Notes: generated by a model from the letters alone, not told the origin. Shown: positions 1 through 7,226, counted from the first letter of the stretch. The stretch is 10,113 bases of DNA from Candidatus Heimdallarchaeota archaeon (GCA_021399405.1 JAAFKL010000177.1:1-10113), one strand, 5' to 3'. A program made the numbers and translations.

Positions 1-62
1 AGAAATGCCGCTGAAGTAGTAACACCTGCGACTTTAAGGAATTCTCTTCTACTTAATTTCAT
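1..62 (-). CDS. Tat-exported protein, N-terminal 20 residues only (gene continues beyond window)
   Basis: Only the first 20 codons lie in the window. They encode MKLSRREFLKVAGVTTSAAF, which is a canonical twin-arginine signal: S-R-R-x-F-L-K followed by a mildly hydrophobic, small-residue-rich core. The start is firm. AGGAGG lies 10 nt upstream (73-78), and the ATG overlaps the stop codon of the upstream DOMON gene as ATGA (59-62), so the two are almost certainly cotranslated. Tat cargoes are folded before export and often carry a cofactor (molybdopterin, Fe-S, copper). With a heme-binding-type DOMON protein upstream, an extracytoplasmic oxidoreductase is the obvious guess, but the mature protein is not visible. 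The tatA-tatC genes lie about 4-5 kb upstream on the same strand. Confidence 0.85.
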   Translation of the reverse strand, partial: MKLSRREFLKVAGVTTSAAF

Positions 63-1195
63 TCTTTAATTGCCTCCTCTTTAGTGGATGCGACCTCTCG
101 GCCAATTTTGTTAATTCGATATAAATCGTAAATTGTGGATGAATATAGGTAAATCAACCAGGACACGAAAAAGAACAATGCGAAAATGAGGAAATTCCTC
201 ATAAAGTGGGGACCAAATGTATCTCTCAAATCTCCATAACTTGTATCCTCAACAACTACTACTTCATCTATGTTCAAGGTAGTAGTTAATTCTTTACGGG
301 TATGATTGATGTCACCAAAAAAGATTGCAACAAATGTTAACTCACCAGTTTTCTCAATATTTACCAACATGTCTGCATTTCCGTTGACGTTGGTAAAAAC
401 ATCTTTGAGAAATACTTCACCAAAAATTGTTTTTTGGAAATATCCAACTTCATGATCATCACTTAAATCGTCAGCATTAAATTTGGAACTCAAAGTAACT
501 GACCCATTATTATTATCTAATACTGAAAATTGGAAATCTGAATCTGTTGGGGGTGCAAATGATTGATCCAAAATCTCTACCGTTTCACTTTCAGAGTGTT
601 TATGGTGTTCTTTGTCAAATTCTTTTCCTGAATTTCTGAAAGCTGTAAAAAATCCAAATCGACCTCCAACTTCCCAAAATTGATCGTGCCCCTGTGGGTC
701 ATCAATAGCCATTGGGAACGTAAATTCAATTATTGTCTCATCGTTGATCTCACTTCCACCTGTAGAATTGAAAGAAATTGAATTGGGGTCTATTTCAGGA
801 TCAGTTTGAGAATTGGCAAACATATCATTGATTGTCACAGTATCTGCGTCGGGATCATAAGATGCCATTATAATATTTCCACCGATCATTGTGGTACCCA
901 GTTCTCCTAATCCAAGACCTAACCAACCTGTGCCTGGGATCATAATCGCAATTGCTACAGTTGTACCATTGTGAGCCCACCAGATTTTCGAGACAAATTC
1001 TCCACCTAAGTCTGTAAGTTCTAACCATGAGGGATATTCATTTTCTCCAACTGTACCATCTTGGTTTATTCCTGAAAAATCTGAATAATACAGGTATGCA
1101 TAAGGCACATCACGGTCGTCTGCGAACGAATAATTCAAATTTTGATTTATCATCAATAACGATAATAATAACATGAATGTTAATTTATGTTTCAA
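59..1195 (-). CDS. Secreted, membrane-anchored DOMON (heme-binding-type) protein
   Basis: 378 residues. Residues 1-25 are a Sec-type signal peptide. Residues about 55-212 match the DOMON pattern: a W-W segment at 72-73, GWLGLGLG at 90-97, a candidate axial-ligand Met at M103 followed by GGNIIM, then a D-rich strand, the P-D-P stretch, and HHKH at 197-200 that could supply the second (His) ligand. Residues about 220-310 form a second beta-rich region. A hydrophobic helix at about 333-352 is followed by a short charged tail, giving an extracytoplasmic protein with one C-terminal anchor. DOMON domains bind heme b or sugars; related heme-binding subunits accept electrons from molybdopterin enzymes such as ethylbenzene dehydrogenase. 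The start is TTG at 1195, chosen because AGGTGG lies 4 nt upstream; the first in-frame ATG (codon 8) would sit 25 nt from that site. It overlaps the Tat-signal gene by 4 nt, suggesting a functional pair. Confidence 0.8.
   Translation of the reverse strand: MKHKLTFMLLLSLLMINQNLNYSFADDRDVPYAYLYYSDFSGINQDGTVGENEYPSWLELTDLGGEFVSKIWWAHNGTTVAIAIMIPGTGWLGLGLGELGTTMIGGNIIMASYDPDADTVTINDMFANSQTDPEIDPNSISFNSTGGSEINDETIIEFTFPMAIDDPQGHDQFWEVGGRFGFFTAFRNSGKEFDKEHHKHSESETVEILDQSFAPPTDSDFQFSVLDNNNGSVTLSSKFNADDLSDDHEVGYFQKTIFGEVFLKDVFTNVNGNADMLVNIEKTGELTFVAIFFGDINHTRKELTTTLNIDEVVVVEDTSYGDLRDTFGPHFMRNFLIFALFFFVSWLIYLYSSTIYDLYRINKIGREVASTKEEAIKE
73..78 (-). promoter_or_regulatory. Shine-Dalgarno site for the Tat-signal gene
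   Basis: AGGAGG on the minus strand, 10 nt before the ATG at 62. It lies inside the 3' end of the DOMON gene and supports both the chosen start and translational coupling. Confidence 0.8.
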
Positions 1196-1199
1196 AGTT

Positions 1200-1205
1200 C
1201 CACCT
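1200..1205 (-). promoter_or_regulatory. Shine-Dalgarno site deciding the TTG start of the DOMON gene
   Basis: AGGTGG on the minus strand, 4 nt before TTG at 1195-1193. Spacing is short but far better than for the next in-frame ATG. Confidence 0.6.
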
Positions 1206-1242
1206 TTTTTTGATATTACTATAATTCCTATAGCAATATTCT

Positions 1243-1266
1243 GCCATATTAAAATTACTATATTTT
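1243..1266 (-). promoter_or_regulatory. Possible promoter region of the DOMON/Tat-cargo unit
   Basis: AT-rich stretch containing TATA-like words AAAATATAG and TTTTAATATG (minus strand) about 50-70 nt before the TTG start, within a 203-nt gap after the probable terminator. No single box stands out, so this is weak. Confidence 0.25.
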
Positions 1267-1334
1267 AACTATTAAGAGTGACGATCTGTAAATTATTTGA
1301 GAGATCTATGATAATTTTCTCTTTACATTCACAC

Positions 1335-1363
1335 AAAAAATATGATTGTACCATAAATGATGG
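1335..1363 (-). terminator. Probable terminator after the LanC-like gene
   Basis: Read on the minus strand, TACCAT-CATTT-ATGGTA (1363-1348) is a perfect 6-bp stem with a 5-nt loop, followed after a few bases by a T6 tract (1340-1335). It lies about 36 nt past the LanC-like stop codon. In archaea T-tracts alone can terminate, so the hairpin may be incidental. It would separate the tat transcription unit from the DOMON/Tat-cargo unit. Confidence 0.45.
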
Positions 1364-1398
1364 TATATAGGAACATTTGTTCACTTACTATAATATTG

Positions 1399-3018
1399 TT
1401 AGTTAATCAAGTTATTATTCTTCAAGCCATTTCTCTTGTATTTAGACAACTTCAAGCTATAAATTCGAATCATGAACATGATTAATAAATTCGTATAAAT
1501 TAGTGAAAACGCCGATTTAGATGATGTTGATTCGTCTGAACTTGCTTGAATTAGACTTAAATTTGGCACAGCTGTAGAATATAGCTCTTCATAATTTTGA
1601 CCACCCAATCCAGGATTAACATTCTCTAGAAAAAGTAATATCTCTCCAATACCTGCAATTCCATCTTCGAGATTGTATGAGTATCCAAATGAAAGGTCTG
1701 CTTCATCTAATGGTATTTTTTGATTTGATTCAAACAAAGAATAAAGATGGTTCAAAATATTTATTGCCAGGTCAAGGTGACGCTCGGTGCCAAATTTTTC
1801 ATACATTTGTAATTGCAAAAGAGCCAAACCCGCAGTACCCAAACTTTTTCCTGTTAATTTGTTTGTTTGATAAGTCAACCCAACTGGTAAGCTGAAATCG
1901 TCATTTATCAGCGAAATTACAAATTTTTCAGCCCGAGCGCTAGCATTTAGCAATTCTTGATTATTGTTAAATTCAGTGAGCCCAAGTAAGCTGTGAGCAA
2001 TGCCACTTGATCCTACATCATATCCTGTCAAAGCAATGTTAGTTGTATGAATTCTTGATACATATGATACTGAACCATCAGGCCAATATCCCCCTAAATC
2101 GTTAAAAAGAATAGTGTTTGCTAATCCTGTCATTATTTCTAAGTATTCTGTATTTTCTGTTAAAATAAATAATTCCTTAAAATAATCCATAATACCTGCC
2201 AAACCTGCACTCTTACCGTAAACTATCAGTCCATCAAATTCAGAACCTATTGTTTGTGTAGTCCAAGTGATAAGGAAACGATCATCCTCCCAGATTCCGT
2301 TGTCGATTAAGTAATTCCCAATATCGATTGCTTCCTGTAAATAGGTTGTATTACCTAAATTTTCATACATTTCCAAAAACGAGTTCCCAATACCAACAGC
2401 ACCATATTGGCTATCTGTGGTAATATATCCATCTTCTGTCATCGGCCAAGATTGATCTTCGAGTTGCATTGCTTTAAGATAAGTGAATCCTTCTTCTATC
2501 AGATCTATTAATCCGGTTGTATAATTTAATTTTATTAATCTAGATAAAAATTTAATAATTCCTGCATTACCATATCTTAAGCCTGTCCAACCTGCAGTAT
2601 CCTCATCTGAGAACCTGCCCCAATATTTACCTACTAATAAGCTATCAACTGCATTATCTCTCAAATGCTGAATAATCTCATCAAGTATGGGTTTTGCATC
2701 AAGATATCCCTCATTGTATACGCTCAATAGAAAATCGCCAATCCCAGCCATCCCAACATTATACCCTCTGTACTTCCTCTCACTATTTTCAAAGGGACCT
2801 TGAGATCTAAATGGCCACCCTAATAATTTTCCTTCTTCATAGACTGCTGAGTCTTCTAATACATTTATTATATCAATTATGAACTGACTTGAATTAAATG
2901 GAATTTGAGTAATTTCAGATCCATTTCTTAGTGATTGATTTTCTTTACTAGCTGTTATCTGGTTGAAATTTAAAGATGATAGCAACAGTATTAATAAAAC
3001 AATATATCGAAAACGCAT
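1399..3018 (-). CDS. Secreted, membrane-anchored LanC-like alpha/alpha-toroid protein lacking the zinc ligands
   Basis: 539 residues. Residues 1-23 are a Sec signal peptide. The body carries seven recurring G-rich turns: GYNVGMAGIG (85-94), RYGNAGI (148-154), QYGAVGIG (204-211), YGKSAGLAG (267-275), YDVGSSGIA (333-341), LGTAGLA (393-399) and EDGIAGIGE (451-459). This is the arrangement of the LanC-type (alpha/alpha) barrel. A Ser/Thr-rich linker (about 491-503) leads to a hydrophobic helix (about 503-520) and a Lys/Arg-rich tail, so the toroid is held outside the membrane. LanC cyclases bind zinc through two Cys and a His; this protein contains no cysteine at all, so lanthionine cyclase chemistry is very unlikely. 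A surface binding or glycan-related role is possible but not shown. It follows the wHTH membrane protein by 24 nt; AGGAG lies 15 nt before the start, which is rather far. Confidence 0.75.
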   Translation of the reverse strand: MRFRYIVLLILLLSSLNFNQITASKENQSLRNGSEITQIPFNSSQFIIDIINVLEDSAVYEEGKLLGWPFRSQGPFENSERKYRGYNVGMAGIGDFLLSVYNEGYLDAKPILDEIIQHLRDNAVDSLLVGKYWGRFSDEDTAGWTGLRYGNAGIIKFLSRLIKLNYTTGLIDLIEEGFTYLKAMQLEDQSWPMTEDGYITTDSQYGAVGIGNSFLEMYENLGNTTYLQEAIDIGNYLIDNGIWEDDRFLITWTTQTIGSEFDGLIVYGKSAGLAGIMDYFKELFILTENTEYLEIMTGLANTILFNDLGGYWPDGSVSYVSRIHTTNIALTGYDVGSSGIAHSLLGLTEFNNNQELLNASARAEKFVISLINDDFSLPVGLTYQTNKLTGKSLGTAGLALLQLQMYEKFGTERHLDLAINILNHLYSLFESNQKIPLDEADLSFGYSYNLEDGIAGIGEILLFLENVNPGLGGQNYEELYSTAVPNLSLIQASSDESTSSKSAFSLIYTNLLIMFMIRIYSLKLSKYKRNGLKNNNLIN

Positions 3019-3042
3019 TCTTACAAAATCAAACTCCTATGA

Positions 3043-4251
3043 CTACTTATCATCTTTTGTGAATGCAAACTCTCCACTACCATCTGGATAAATTTTTACA
3101 TTTTCTAAAGATGTAACTGAATCCGGTAATTCGTTCAAAATCTTGGTAATTAACCAGTGTGATGTAGATGTTCCATAGTAAGTTTTAGCCCAGATATCAT
3201 ATATTCCCTTAACTTCTTTTAAATCTCTAAGACCTGCAATTACAATTTCCACCTCTTCTTCCTTACCTTTCGCTAATTTCGAAATTTCCTCTAAAGAAAC
3301 TTCTTTCCATGGAGGTGTCGAATTAAGAATCCGTTTAACAATTTGCATTAATCTCATCCTTTCAATAGATTTTTTGTCTAGGGGTACTACTTCTTTTTCG
3401 CCAAAAACGGAACTAAGTCTACCTTCAACTTCTTCTTTTTTAGCCTTTAACACATTACTATTTCTTTTATCGAGAACTGCTTGTGCTCTTCCTTTCACAT
3501 CCCCCGGGCCTTTTATAGTGGGACCCCCTTTAAGCTTAGTTAGAGCCTCGTTTTGGAGTAATTTAGTATACATGGTAGGCATTGATGATGCAAAATTCTT
3601 GCCTGTCTCAATTTCTATGTAAAGTATTACTAAGCTAACTGAAATACTAAATAACACTGCTAATACTGAATTAGAATTAAAACCAAAAATTGGAAAATCT
3701 ACATCTTCGTTGTTTGAAGTAACAGCTTGAGTCATTAAATAGAAACTAATTAAATTTAACAATTTTATGATTTGAAAATTACTACTCTGAGAAGTTAGAA
3801 TGAAGACCCCTGTCTTCTTCTCGCTATCAACTACCGTATCTATTCGGTATTTCAGTCTGTATGGTGTTGTAATAGTAAAAGTTTGCCCAAAATCCACTTC
3901 TTCTATTTGTGATCCTCCAAAGGATCTACCTATTCTTTTCAAGATCGAAGTGTTAAAGGTAATAATTTTGCTTTCTTTGCTTATCCAGGAATATTCAGTA
4001 TAGTTAAAACCTGAATAAAAATAAATAAATATGATGAGAATTTCAAGATATTGAAACTCTGGGGCTTCAATAGTGTCTTCAATATACAAATAGTAAACTA
4101 ATAATGAAGCTACAGTAACAAATAGAAATGATCTGTATATAGGCTGCGTAAATTTGGAATGTTTTGGATTAATTGTTTGCCGTAGTAAAGGAAATAAAAT
4201 AATAAATCCAAGAATTACAGAAAACCATAGAGTTAGTCTTTCATCTGTCAT
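3043..4251 (-). CDS. Membrane protein with C-terminal winged-helix-like domain, tat-operon member of unknown function
   Basis: 402 residues, not recognised as a named family. Hydrophobic segments at about 7-24, 38-57, 68-84, 161-177 and 194-213 suggest five membrane helices, with a beta-rich soluble insert at about 92-160 between helices three and four. Residues 214-295 are charged and likely helical or disordered, with a Gly/Pro/Lys stretch at 241-254. Residues about 295-357 look like a winged helix or PCI-type HTH: VSLEEISKLAKG followed by EEEVEIVIAGL and a wing-like VKGIYDIW segment. The last 45 residues include a short beta segment. It starts only 6 nt after the tatC stop codon and is certainly cotranscribed with it, so a role in Tat assembly, cargo handling or membrane-tethered regulation is possible, but this is inferred from position alone. 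Confidence 0.7.
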   Translation of the reverse strand: MTDERLTLWFSVILGFIILFPLLRQTINPKHSKFTQPIYRSFLFVTVASLLVYYLYIEDTIEAPEFQYLEILIIFIYFYSGFNYTEYSWISKESKIITFNTSILKRIGRSFGGSQIEEVDFGQTFTITTPYRLKYRIDTVVDSEKKTGVFILTSQSSNFQIIKLLNLISFYLMTQAVTSNNEDVDFPIFGFNSNSVLAVLFSISVSLVILYIEIETGKNFASSMPTMYTKLLQNEALTKLKGGPTIKGPGDVKGRAQAVLDKRNSNVLKAKKEEVEGRLSSVFGEKEVVPLDKKSIERMRLMQIVKRILNSTPPWKEVSLEEISKLAKGKEEEVEIVIAGLRDLKEVKGIYDIWAKTYYGTSTSHWLITKILNELPDSVTSLENVKIYPDGSGEFAFTKDDK

Positions 4252-4257
4252 AATTAA

Positions 4258-5220
4258 TTACCCCATAATCTTTTCTAATTCAATTTTGAATGCCATAGCA
4301 ATAATGAATTCAATAATAATTATCATCGGAAAAGATAATATTAACATACTGACTATTGTTGGATCTGGGGTAACAAAAGCCGCAATTGTGAATACACCAA
4401 AATTGATCTCTTTTTTTCTCTCTGATATTTGATCTGGTGTTATCACATCGAGATCTACCAAGGCTAATAATATCACCGGACTTGCATATAGTAGCCCACC
4501 ACCTAGCGTTCCCCATAAGATTAAATTTAGTACGGATTCTAAGCTGTACATTTGAAGAACTTGACCCTCACCCACAACACCACCTGTTATCGCTAAAACT
4601 CTCAATGTAACCGGCATAATGATAAAATAAGATATAATGCTTCCTAAGAAAAATAGAACAATAGCTATTTTGGATAGACTTTTCAATATTTCCCATTCCT
4701 TATCAGTCAAACCAGGCTTAACAAACGCCATCAGTTCTTTTACAGTAAGGGGTAATGAAACAACTATGGCCACAAAGGTTCCAATATTTAGATAAAAGGC
4801 TATTGGTGTTAAGGGAGAGCCTACAAATACTTGAACATCTCCACCTGTTGAGAGTGATGTTAAAGTAAAATCAATAATCAAATTTAATAATTGCAACATT
4901 GCAGGTTTGTAAGGATTAATCGCTATTTTTCCATCTGAATATCCAGGTAATATCAATACAACAACAGTTGAGATAAAGACGAGTTTGGCGATATTTCTTA
5001 GAACAACCCATAAATCAATTAAATGTTGATTTAACTCCATATTATCATAATTAATAGTACTACTTTCTGATAAATTCGTGCTCCTTTTCAATGAGAAATC
5101 AGTTTTTAACTGTGAGGAGTACACAGAGGTCTTTTTTCCAATTGTTAAATTACTTAAATTTTGATCATTTATTGTTGATCTATTATATTTTGAATCCTTT
5201 TTATAATTATCACCCGACAT
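4258..5220 (-). CDS. tatC: Sec-independent (twin-arginine) translocase receptor subunit TatC, N-terminally extended
   Basis: About 320 residues. TatC forms the receptor that binds twin-arginine signal peptides and recruits TatA. From residue 65 on it aligns by eye with TatC: NQHLIDLW (E. coli THLIELR), FVGSPLTPI (ASPFFTPI), the cytoplasmic loop FVKPGLTDKEWE that keeps the signal-binding Glu, SYFIIMP, the P-V turn of TM4 within GGGLLYASPV, then FGVFTIAAFVTPDP and the final helices. Six membrane segments fit. Oddities: the first conserved Glu is Asp, the Arg two residues later is Trp, and the conserved F-E-x-P reads Y-A-S-P. Residues 1-60 are a hydrophilic Ser/Asn/Lys-rich extension not usual in TatC. 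The long start is preferred because AGGAG (5231-5227) sits 6 nt upstream; Met61 would be the usual TatC start but has no such site. It follows tatA by 16 nt. Confidence 0.93.
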   Translation of the reverse strand: MSGDNYKKDSKYNRSTINDQNLSNLTIGKKTSVYSSQLKTDFSLKRSTNLSESSTINYDNMELNQHLIDLWVVLRNIAKLVFISTVVVLILPGYSDGKIAINPYKPAMLQLLNLIIDFTLTSLSTGGDVQVFVGSPLTPIAFYLNIGTFVAIVVSLPLTVKELMAFVKPGLTDKEWEILKSLSKIAIVLFFLGSIISYFIIMPVTLRVLAITGGVVGEGQVLQMYSLESVLNLILWGTLGGGLLYASPVILLALVDLDVITPDQISERKKEINFGVFTIAAFVTPDPTIVSMLILSFPMIIIIEFIIAMAFKIELEKIMG

Positions 5221-5226
5221 GTAAAG

Positions 5227-5231
5227 CTCCT
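5227..5231 (-). promoter_or_regulatory. Shine-Dalgarno site deciding the long tatC start
   Basis: AGGAG on the minus strand, 6 nt before ATG at 5220. It supports the extended N-terminus over the internal Met61 start at about 5040, which has no comparable site. Confidence 0.7.
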
Positions 5232-5236
5232 ATTTG

Positions 5237-5506
5237 CTAAGCATTGACAATATCGCTGGCAATTTCTTCCATGCTTCTTCCTTCGGTCGGGATTCCCATT
5301 TCTTTAGCCGCACTAATTAATTGCATGTCCTCAGTGGATATATTACTTTCACCCTCCTCGAATATATTTTTTTTGGCTTCCTTTATTCCCCGTTTGTATT
5401 CAGTTGTAGCCTTTCCAAGTGCTCTTGCCAATTCAGGGAGTTTATTTGGACCAAATAATAACAATGCCAATCCAATTAACAACAATACCTCTTGATATCC
5501 TGCCAT
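5237..5506 (-). CDS. tatA: Twin-arginine translocase pore-forming subunit TatA
   Basis: 89 residues, normal for TatA. One membrane helix (about 4-19) with a polar residue near its N-terminal end (E6) is followed by the hallmark FGP hinge (18-20) and the amphipathic helix NKLPELARALGKATTEYK (21-38). The C-terminal part (about 61-89, with KEMGIPTEGRSMEEIASDI) resembles the tail seen in many archaeal TatA proteins. TatA oligomerises around TatC to pass folded Tat cargoes through the membrane. It is the first gene of the minus-strand unit; tatC starts 16 nt downstream. There is no close Shine-Dalgarno site, but a TATA-like box lies at 5533-5546, which would give a leader of only a few nucleotides. 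Confidence 0.95.
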   Translation of the reverse strand: MAGYQEVLLLIGLALLLFGPNKLPELARALGKATTEYKRGIKEAKKNIFEEGESNISTEDMQLISAAKEMGIPTEGRSMEEIASDIVNA

Positions 5507-5511
5507 TTAAT

Positions 5512-5531
5512 ATCTAATCCCTCGATTAGAT
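5512..5531. promoter_or_regulatory. Perfect inverted repeat in the tatA promoter, possible operator
   Basis: ATCTAATC-CCTC-GATTAGAT: two 8-bp arms, fully complementary, around a 4-nt centre. It lies between the TATA-like box (5533-5546) and the tatA ATG (5506), where a bound dimeric repressor would block initiation. It could also be a 5' hairpin, but a near-leaderless transcript would not contain it. The regulator is unknown. Confidence 0.45.
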
Positions 5532-5532
5532 T

Positions 5533-5546
5533 CATATAAAAAAATA
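5533..5546 (-). promoter_or_regulatory. TATA-like box of the tat operon
   Basis: TATTTTTTTATATG on the minus strand, centred about 32 nt before the tatA ATG. With the usual archaeal spacing of about 26 nt this places the transcription start a few bases before the ATG. Confidence 0.5.
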
Positions 5547-5673
5547 CTTGTACTGATCGCATAGTAATTCTATCAATTACATCTTTTTCTTTTCTGAAAA
5601 ATCATTTACCAATGAGATAATATCCGGCTTGCTATTGATAAACAACAAAATTTAATTGATTTTGAGGCTACAA

Positions 5674-5683
5674 TTTATAAATA
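5674..5683 (+). promoter_or_regulatory. TATA box of the four-helix membrane protein gene
   Basis: TTTATAAATA, very close to the archaeal consensus, centred about 27 nt before ATG 5705. The transcript would start essentially at the ATG (leaderless), in line with the lack of a Shine-Dalgarno site. Confidence 0.6.
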
Positions 5684-5704
5684 AGTAGAAGATATATTTA
5701 CTAA

Positions 5705-6244
5705 ATGTCTGATGAGGTTGGGATGGAATCATCAAATTACGAAACCGAATTTGACGATGTCCTAACCGAAATCCAGATCAAGAATCTTAGATACGCCAAA
5801 TATGCATTCATTCTTGCAGTCATGAATTATATTATTGCTCTTTTCAGTCCCCAAATAATCCTGCTTGGAGACGCTTTAGTTAATATTCACCTGTTAGACA
5901 TCTATGAATTAGCACCATCTTATGGGAGAAGGTTGATATTTTTCGAAACAATCAGTATTGTTTTCACCACTTTGAATATTTATATTTACCATTTTAATAA
6001 ACGGCTACAATTCCAGAAAGTTAGACTGAATTCCACTATTGCCATTGGTGGTGCTTCCATTGCGGCAATTGAGATTCTGAAATTTAGCACTTTATCATTG
6101 AACAGTGTTTTTACAATTGAATATGTAGGTTATGTAGCAAAACTGGGTTTAGGATTCTACACTTTGATATTCGCAAACTTCTTCATGCTGGTTGGTATCT
6201 GGATGGATAAATATCTTAGAATTCCCCCTAGTTCTCCGGAATGA
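5705..6244 (+). CDS. Four-helix integral membrane protein of unknown function
   Basis: 179 residues, family not recognised. A hydrophilic acidic N-terminus (1-30) precedes four hydrophobic segments at about 32-54, 76-97, 110-132 and 143-167, with basic residues (RR at 75-76, NKRLQFQK at 98-105, DKYLR at 168-172) that would place the loops by the positive-inside rule. There is no signal peptide and no catalytic motif. It is transcribed divergently from tatA from its own consensus TATA box and is probably leaderless. It shares the 198-nt divergent region with the tat operon, but nothing else ties the two together. Probably monocistronic, since the next gene begins 144 nt later. Confidence 0.7.
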   Translation: MSDEVGMESSNYETEFDDVLTEIQIKNLRYAKYAFILAVMNYIIALFSPQIILLGDALVNIHLLDIYELAPSYGRRLIFFETISIVFTTLNIYIYHFNKRLQFQKVRLNSTIAIGGASIAAIEILKFSTLSLNSVFTIEYVGYVAKLGLGFYTLIFANFFMLVGIWMDKYLRIPPSSPE

Positions 6245-6388
6245 TAATATAGAGAATTTATTTACTAAAAGTCAGCGAATCAAGTATTTAGTCAAAATCG
6301 TTTTAATACTCCGACATCTTCTCTATCTAAACATTAAAAGTTAAATAGTTGATGCGAGTATAGTTGAATGAATATTGTCGGTTAAACT

Positions 6389-7081
6389 ATGTATGTAGAA
6401 CAAAGATCTGAGGGAGAAAGTATAATTTCCATCCATGCAATAATTATAATGTCGCAAGCTGGTATTCCGTTTTTTGAAGATAGATTTGATGATTTTACAA
6501 TTGAACCTACATTAGTTGCAGGTGTATCTTCTGCGTTAACAATGTATATGGATGAATTCACTTCTGATAATGCTAAGAGGGGGATTCAACAACTCAAAAA
6601 ATCAGGTTTAACAATCAGTTCAAGTAAAACAGATACTTCAACAATTGTGATAATATCGGAATTTGATCTGCCACCGGTCGTTTTACAGCAAATTCAAAAC
6701 TCGCAAATTATGATTGAAGATTATTATGCTGACAAATTCTCAGGACAAGATCGATCTCGGCAATTGATGGATCCTAGCATTGTATATCAGATATTCGATA
6801 ATTCAGGATTTAAAGTTGGGTTAAAAAAATCATTAGAAATCCACGAACATAACATTACTGCAATTAAAGAAGATAGATCAATTGGGCCTACACTTAGGTT
6901 TCATTTGGGATCATTAAAAGAACTTCTTACTGATGCGACTGTAGGACCAAGTGGTGAGAAATTAACATATCTAAATAAAATTACATCACACCTCGAGGCA
7001 AGAAAGTTGGATAACAAAACTGTTAGCGAGTTGATTATACTTGCTTATGAAAATAAATTACTAACATTTACAATTACATAA
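6389..7081 (+). CDS. Longin-like (small-GTPase-regulator type) domain protein
   Basis: 230 residues, no membrane helix or signal peptide, so cytoplasmic. The first half has the layout of a longin/roadblock-type fold: strand-turn-strand SIHAIIIMSQAGIPFFEDRF (about 14-33), a helix with GVSSALTMYMDEF (45-57), then strands LTISSSKTDTSTIVIISEFD (73-92) before another helix. Asgard archaea encode many such proteins, thought to partner small GTPases or membrane-trafficking-like machinery; that role is inferred here. Residues about 165-230 are a separate helical/charged region ending in a strand, possibly a small winged-helix-like domain. The ATG at 6389 is the first usable start (a stop codon lies just upstream in frame); there is no Shine-Dalgarno site. 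An AT-rich TATA-like stretch (AAAAGTTAAATAG, about 6336-6348) could be its promoter. Confidence 0.55.
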   Translation: MYVEQRSEGESIISIHAIIIMSQAGIPFFEDRFDDFTIEPTLVAGVSSALTMYMDEFTSDNAKRGIQQLKKSGLTISSSKTDTSTIVIISEFDLPPVVLQQIQNSQIMIEDYYADKFSGQDRSRQLMDPSIVYQIFDNSGFKVGLKKSLEIHEHNITAIKEDRSIGPTLRFHLGSLKELLTDATVGPSGEKLTYLNKITSHLEARKLDNKTVSELIILAYENKLLTFTIT

Positions 7082-7190
7082 AACTGTGGAAAATTAGGCT
7101 GAAATTTATCCCTCAATATTTAAAAACTAAGACTTGAAGTTTTAAATTTCCATATAATATTAAATAATTGTATGAGGCATTAACTTGTTC

Positions 7191-7226
7191 CTTTATAAAG
7201 GAATATTATTCAATTTTAAATGGAGG
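7191..7226 (+). promoter_or_regulatory. TATA box plus Shine-Dalgarno of the Ig-repeat surface protein
   Basis: CTTTATAAAG at 7191-7200 is a good archaeal TATA box, and GGAGG at 7222-7226 lies 9 nt before TTG 7236. The predicted transcription start (about 7221) would place the ribosome site at the very 5' end. A second AT-rich TATA-like word lies at 7152-7159. Confidence 0.45.

Noticed and set aside
1371..1382. Inverted repeat GAACA-TT-TGTTC as an operator
   Set aside because: Arms are only 5 bp in AT-rich DNA, between a stop codon and the probable terminator; no promoter lies beside it.
1677..1895. 72-codon plus-strand open frame
   Set aside because: Antisense to the LanC-like repeats, no ribosome site and no recognisable motif.
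1399..3018. Active lanthionine synthetase and lanthipeptide cluster
   Set aside because: No cysteine or zinc-site motif, secreted topology, and no precursor peptide or dehydratase gene nearby.
3374..4432. Open frames on the plus strand opposite the tatC and membrane-protein genes
   Set aside because: They lie antisense to well-supported genes, show no family motif, and have composition expected of the complement of membrane-protein codons.
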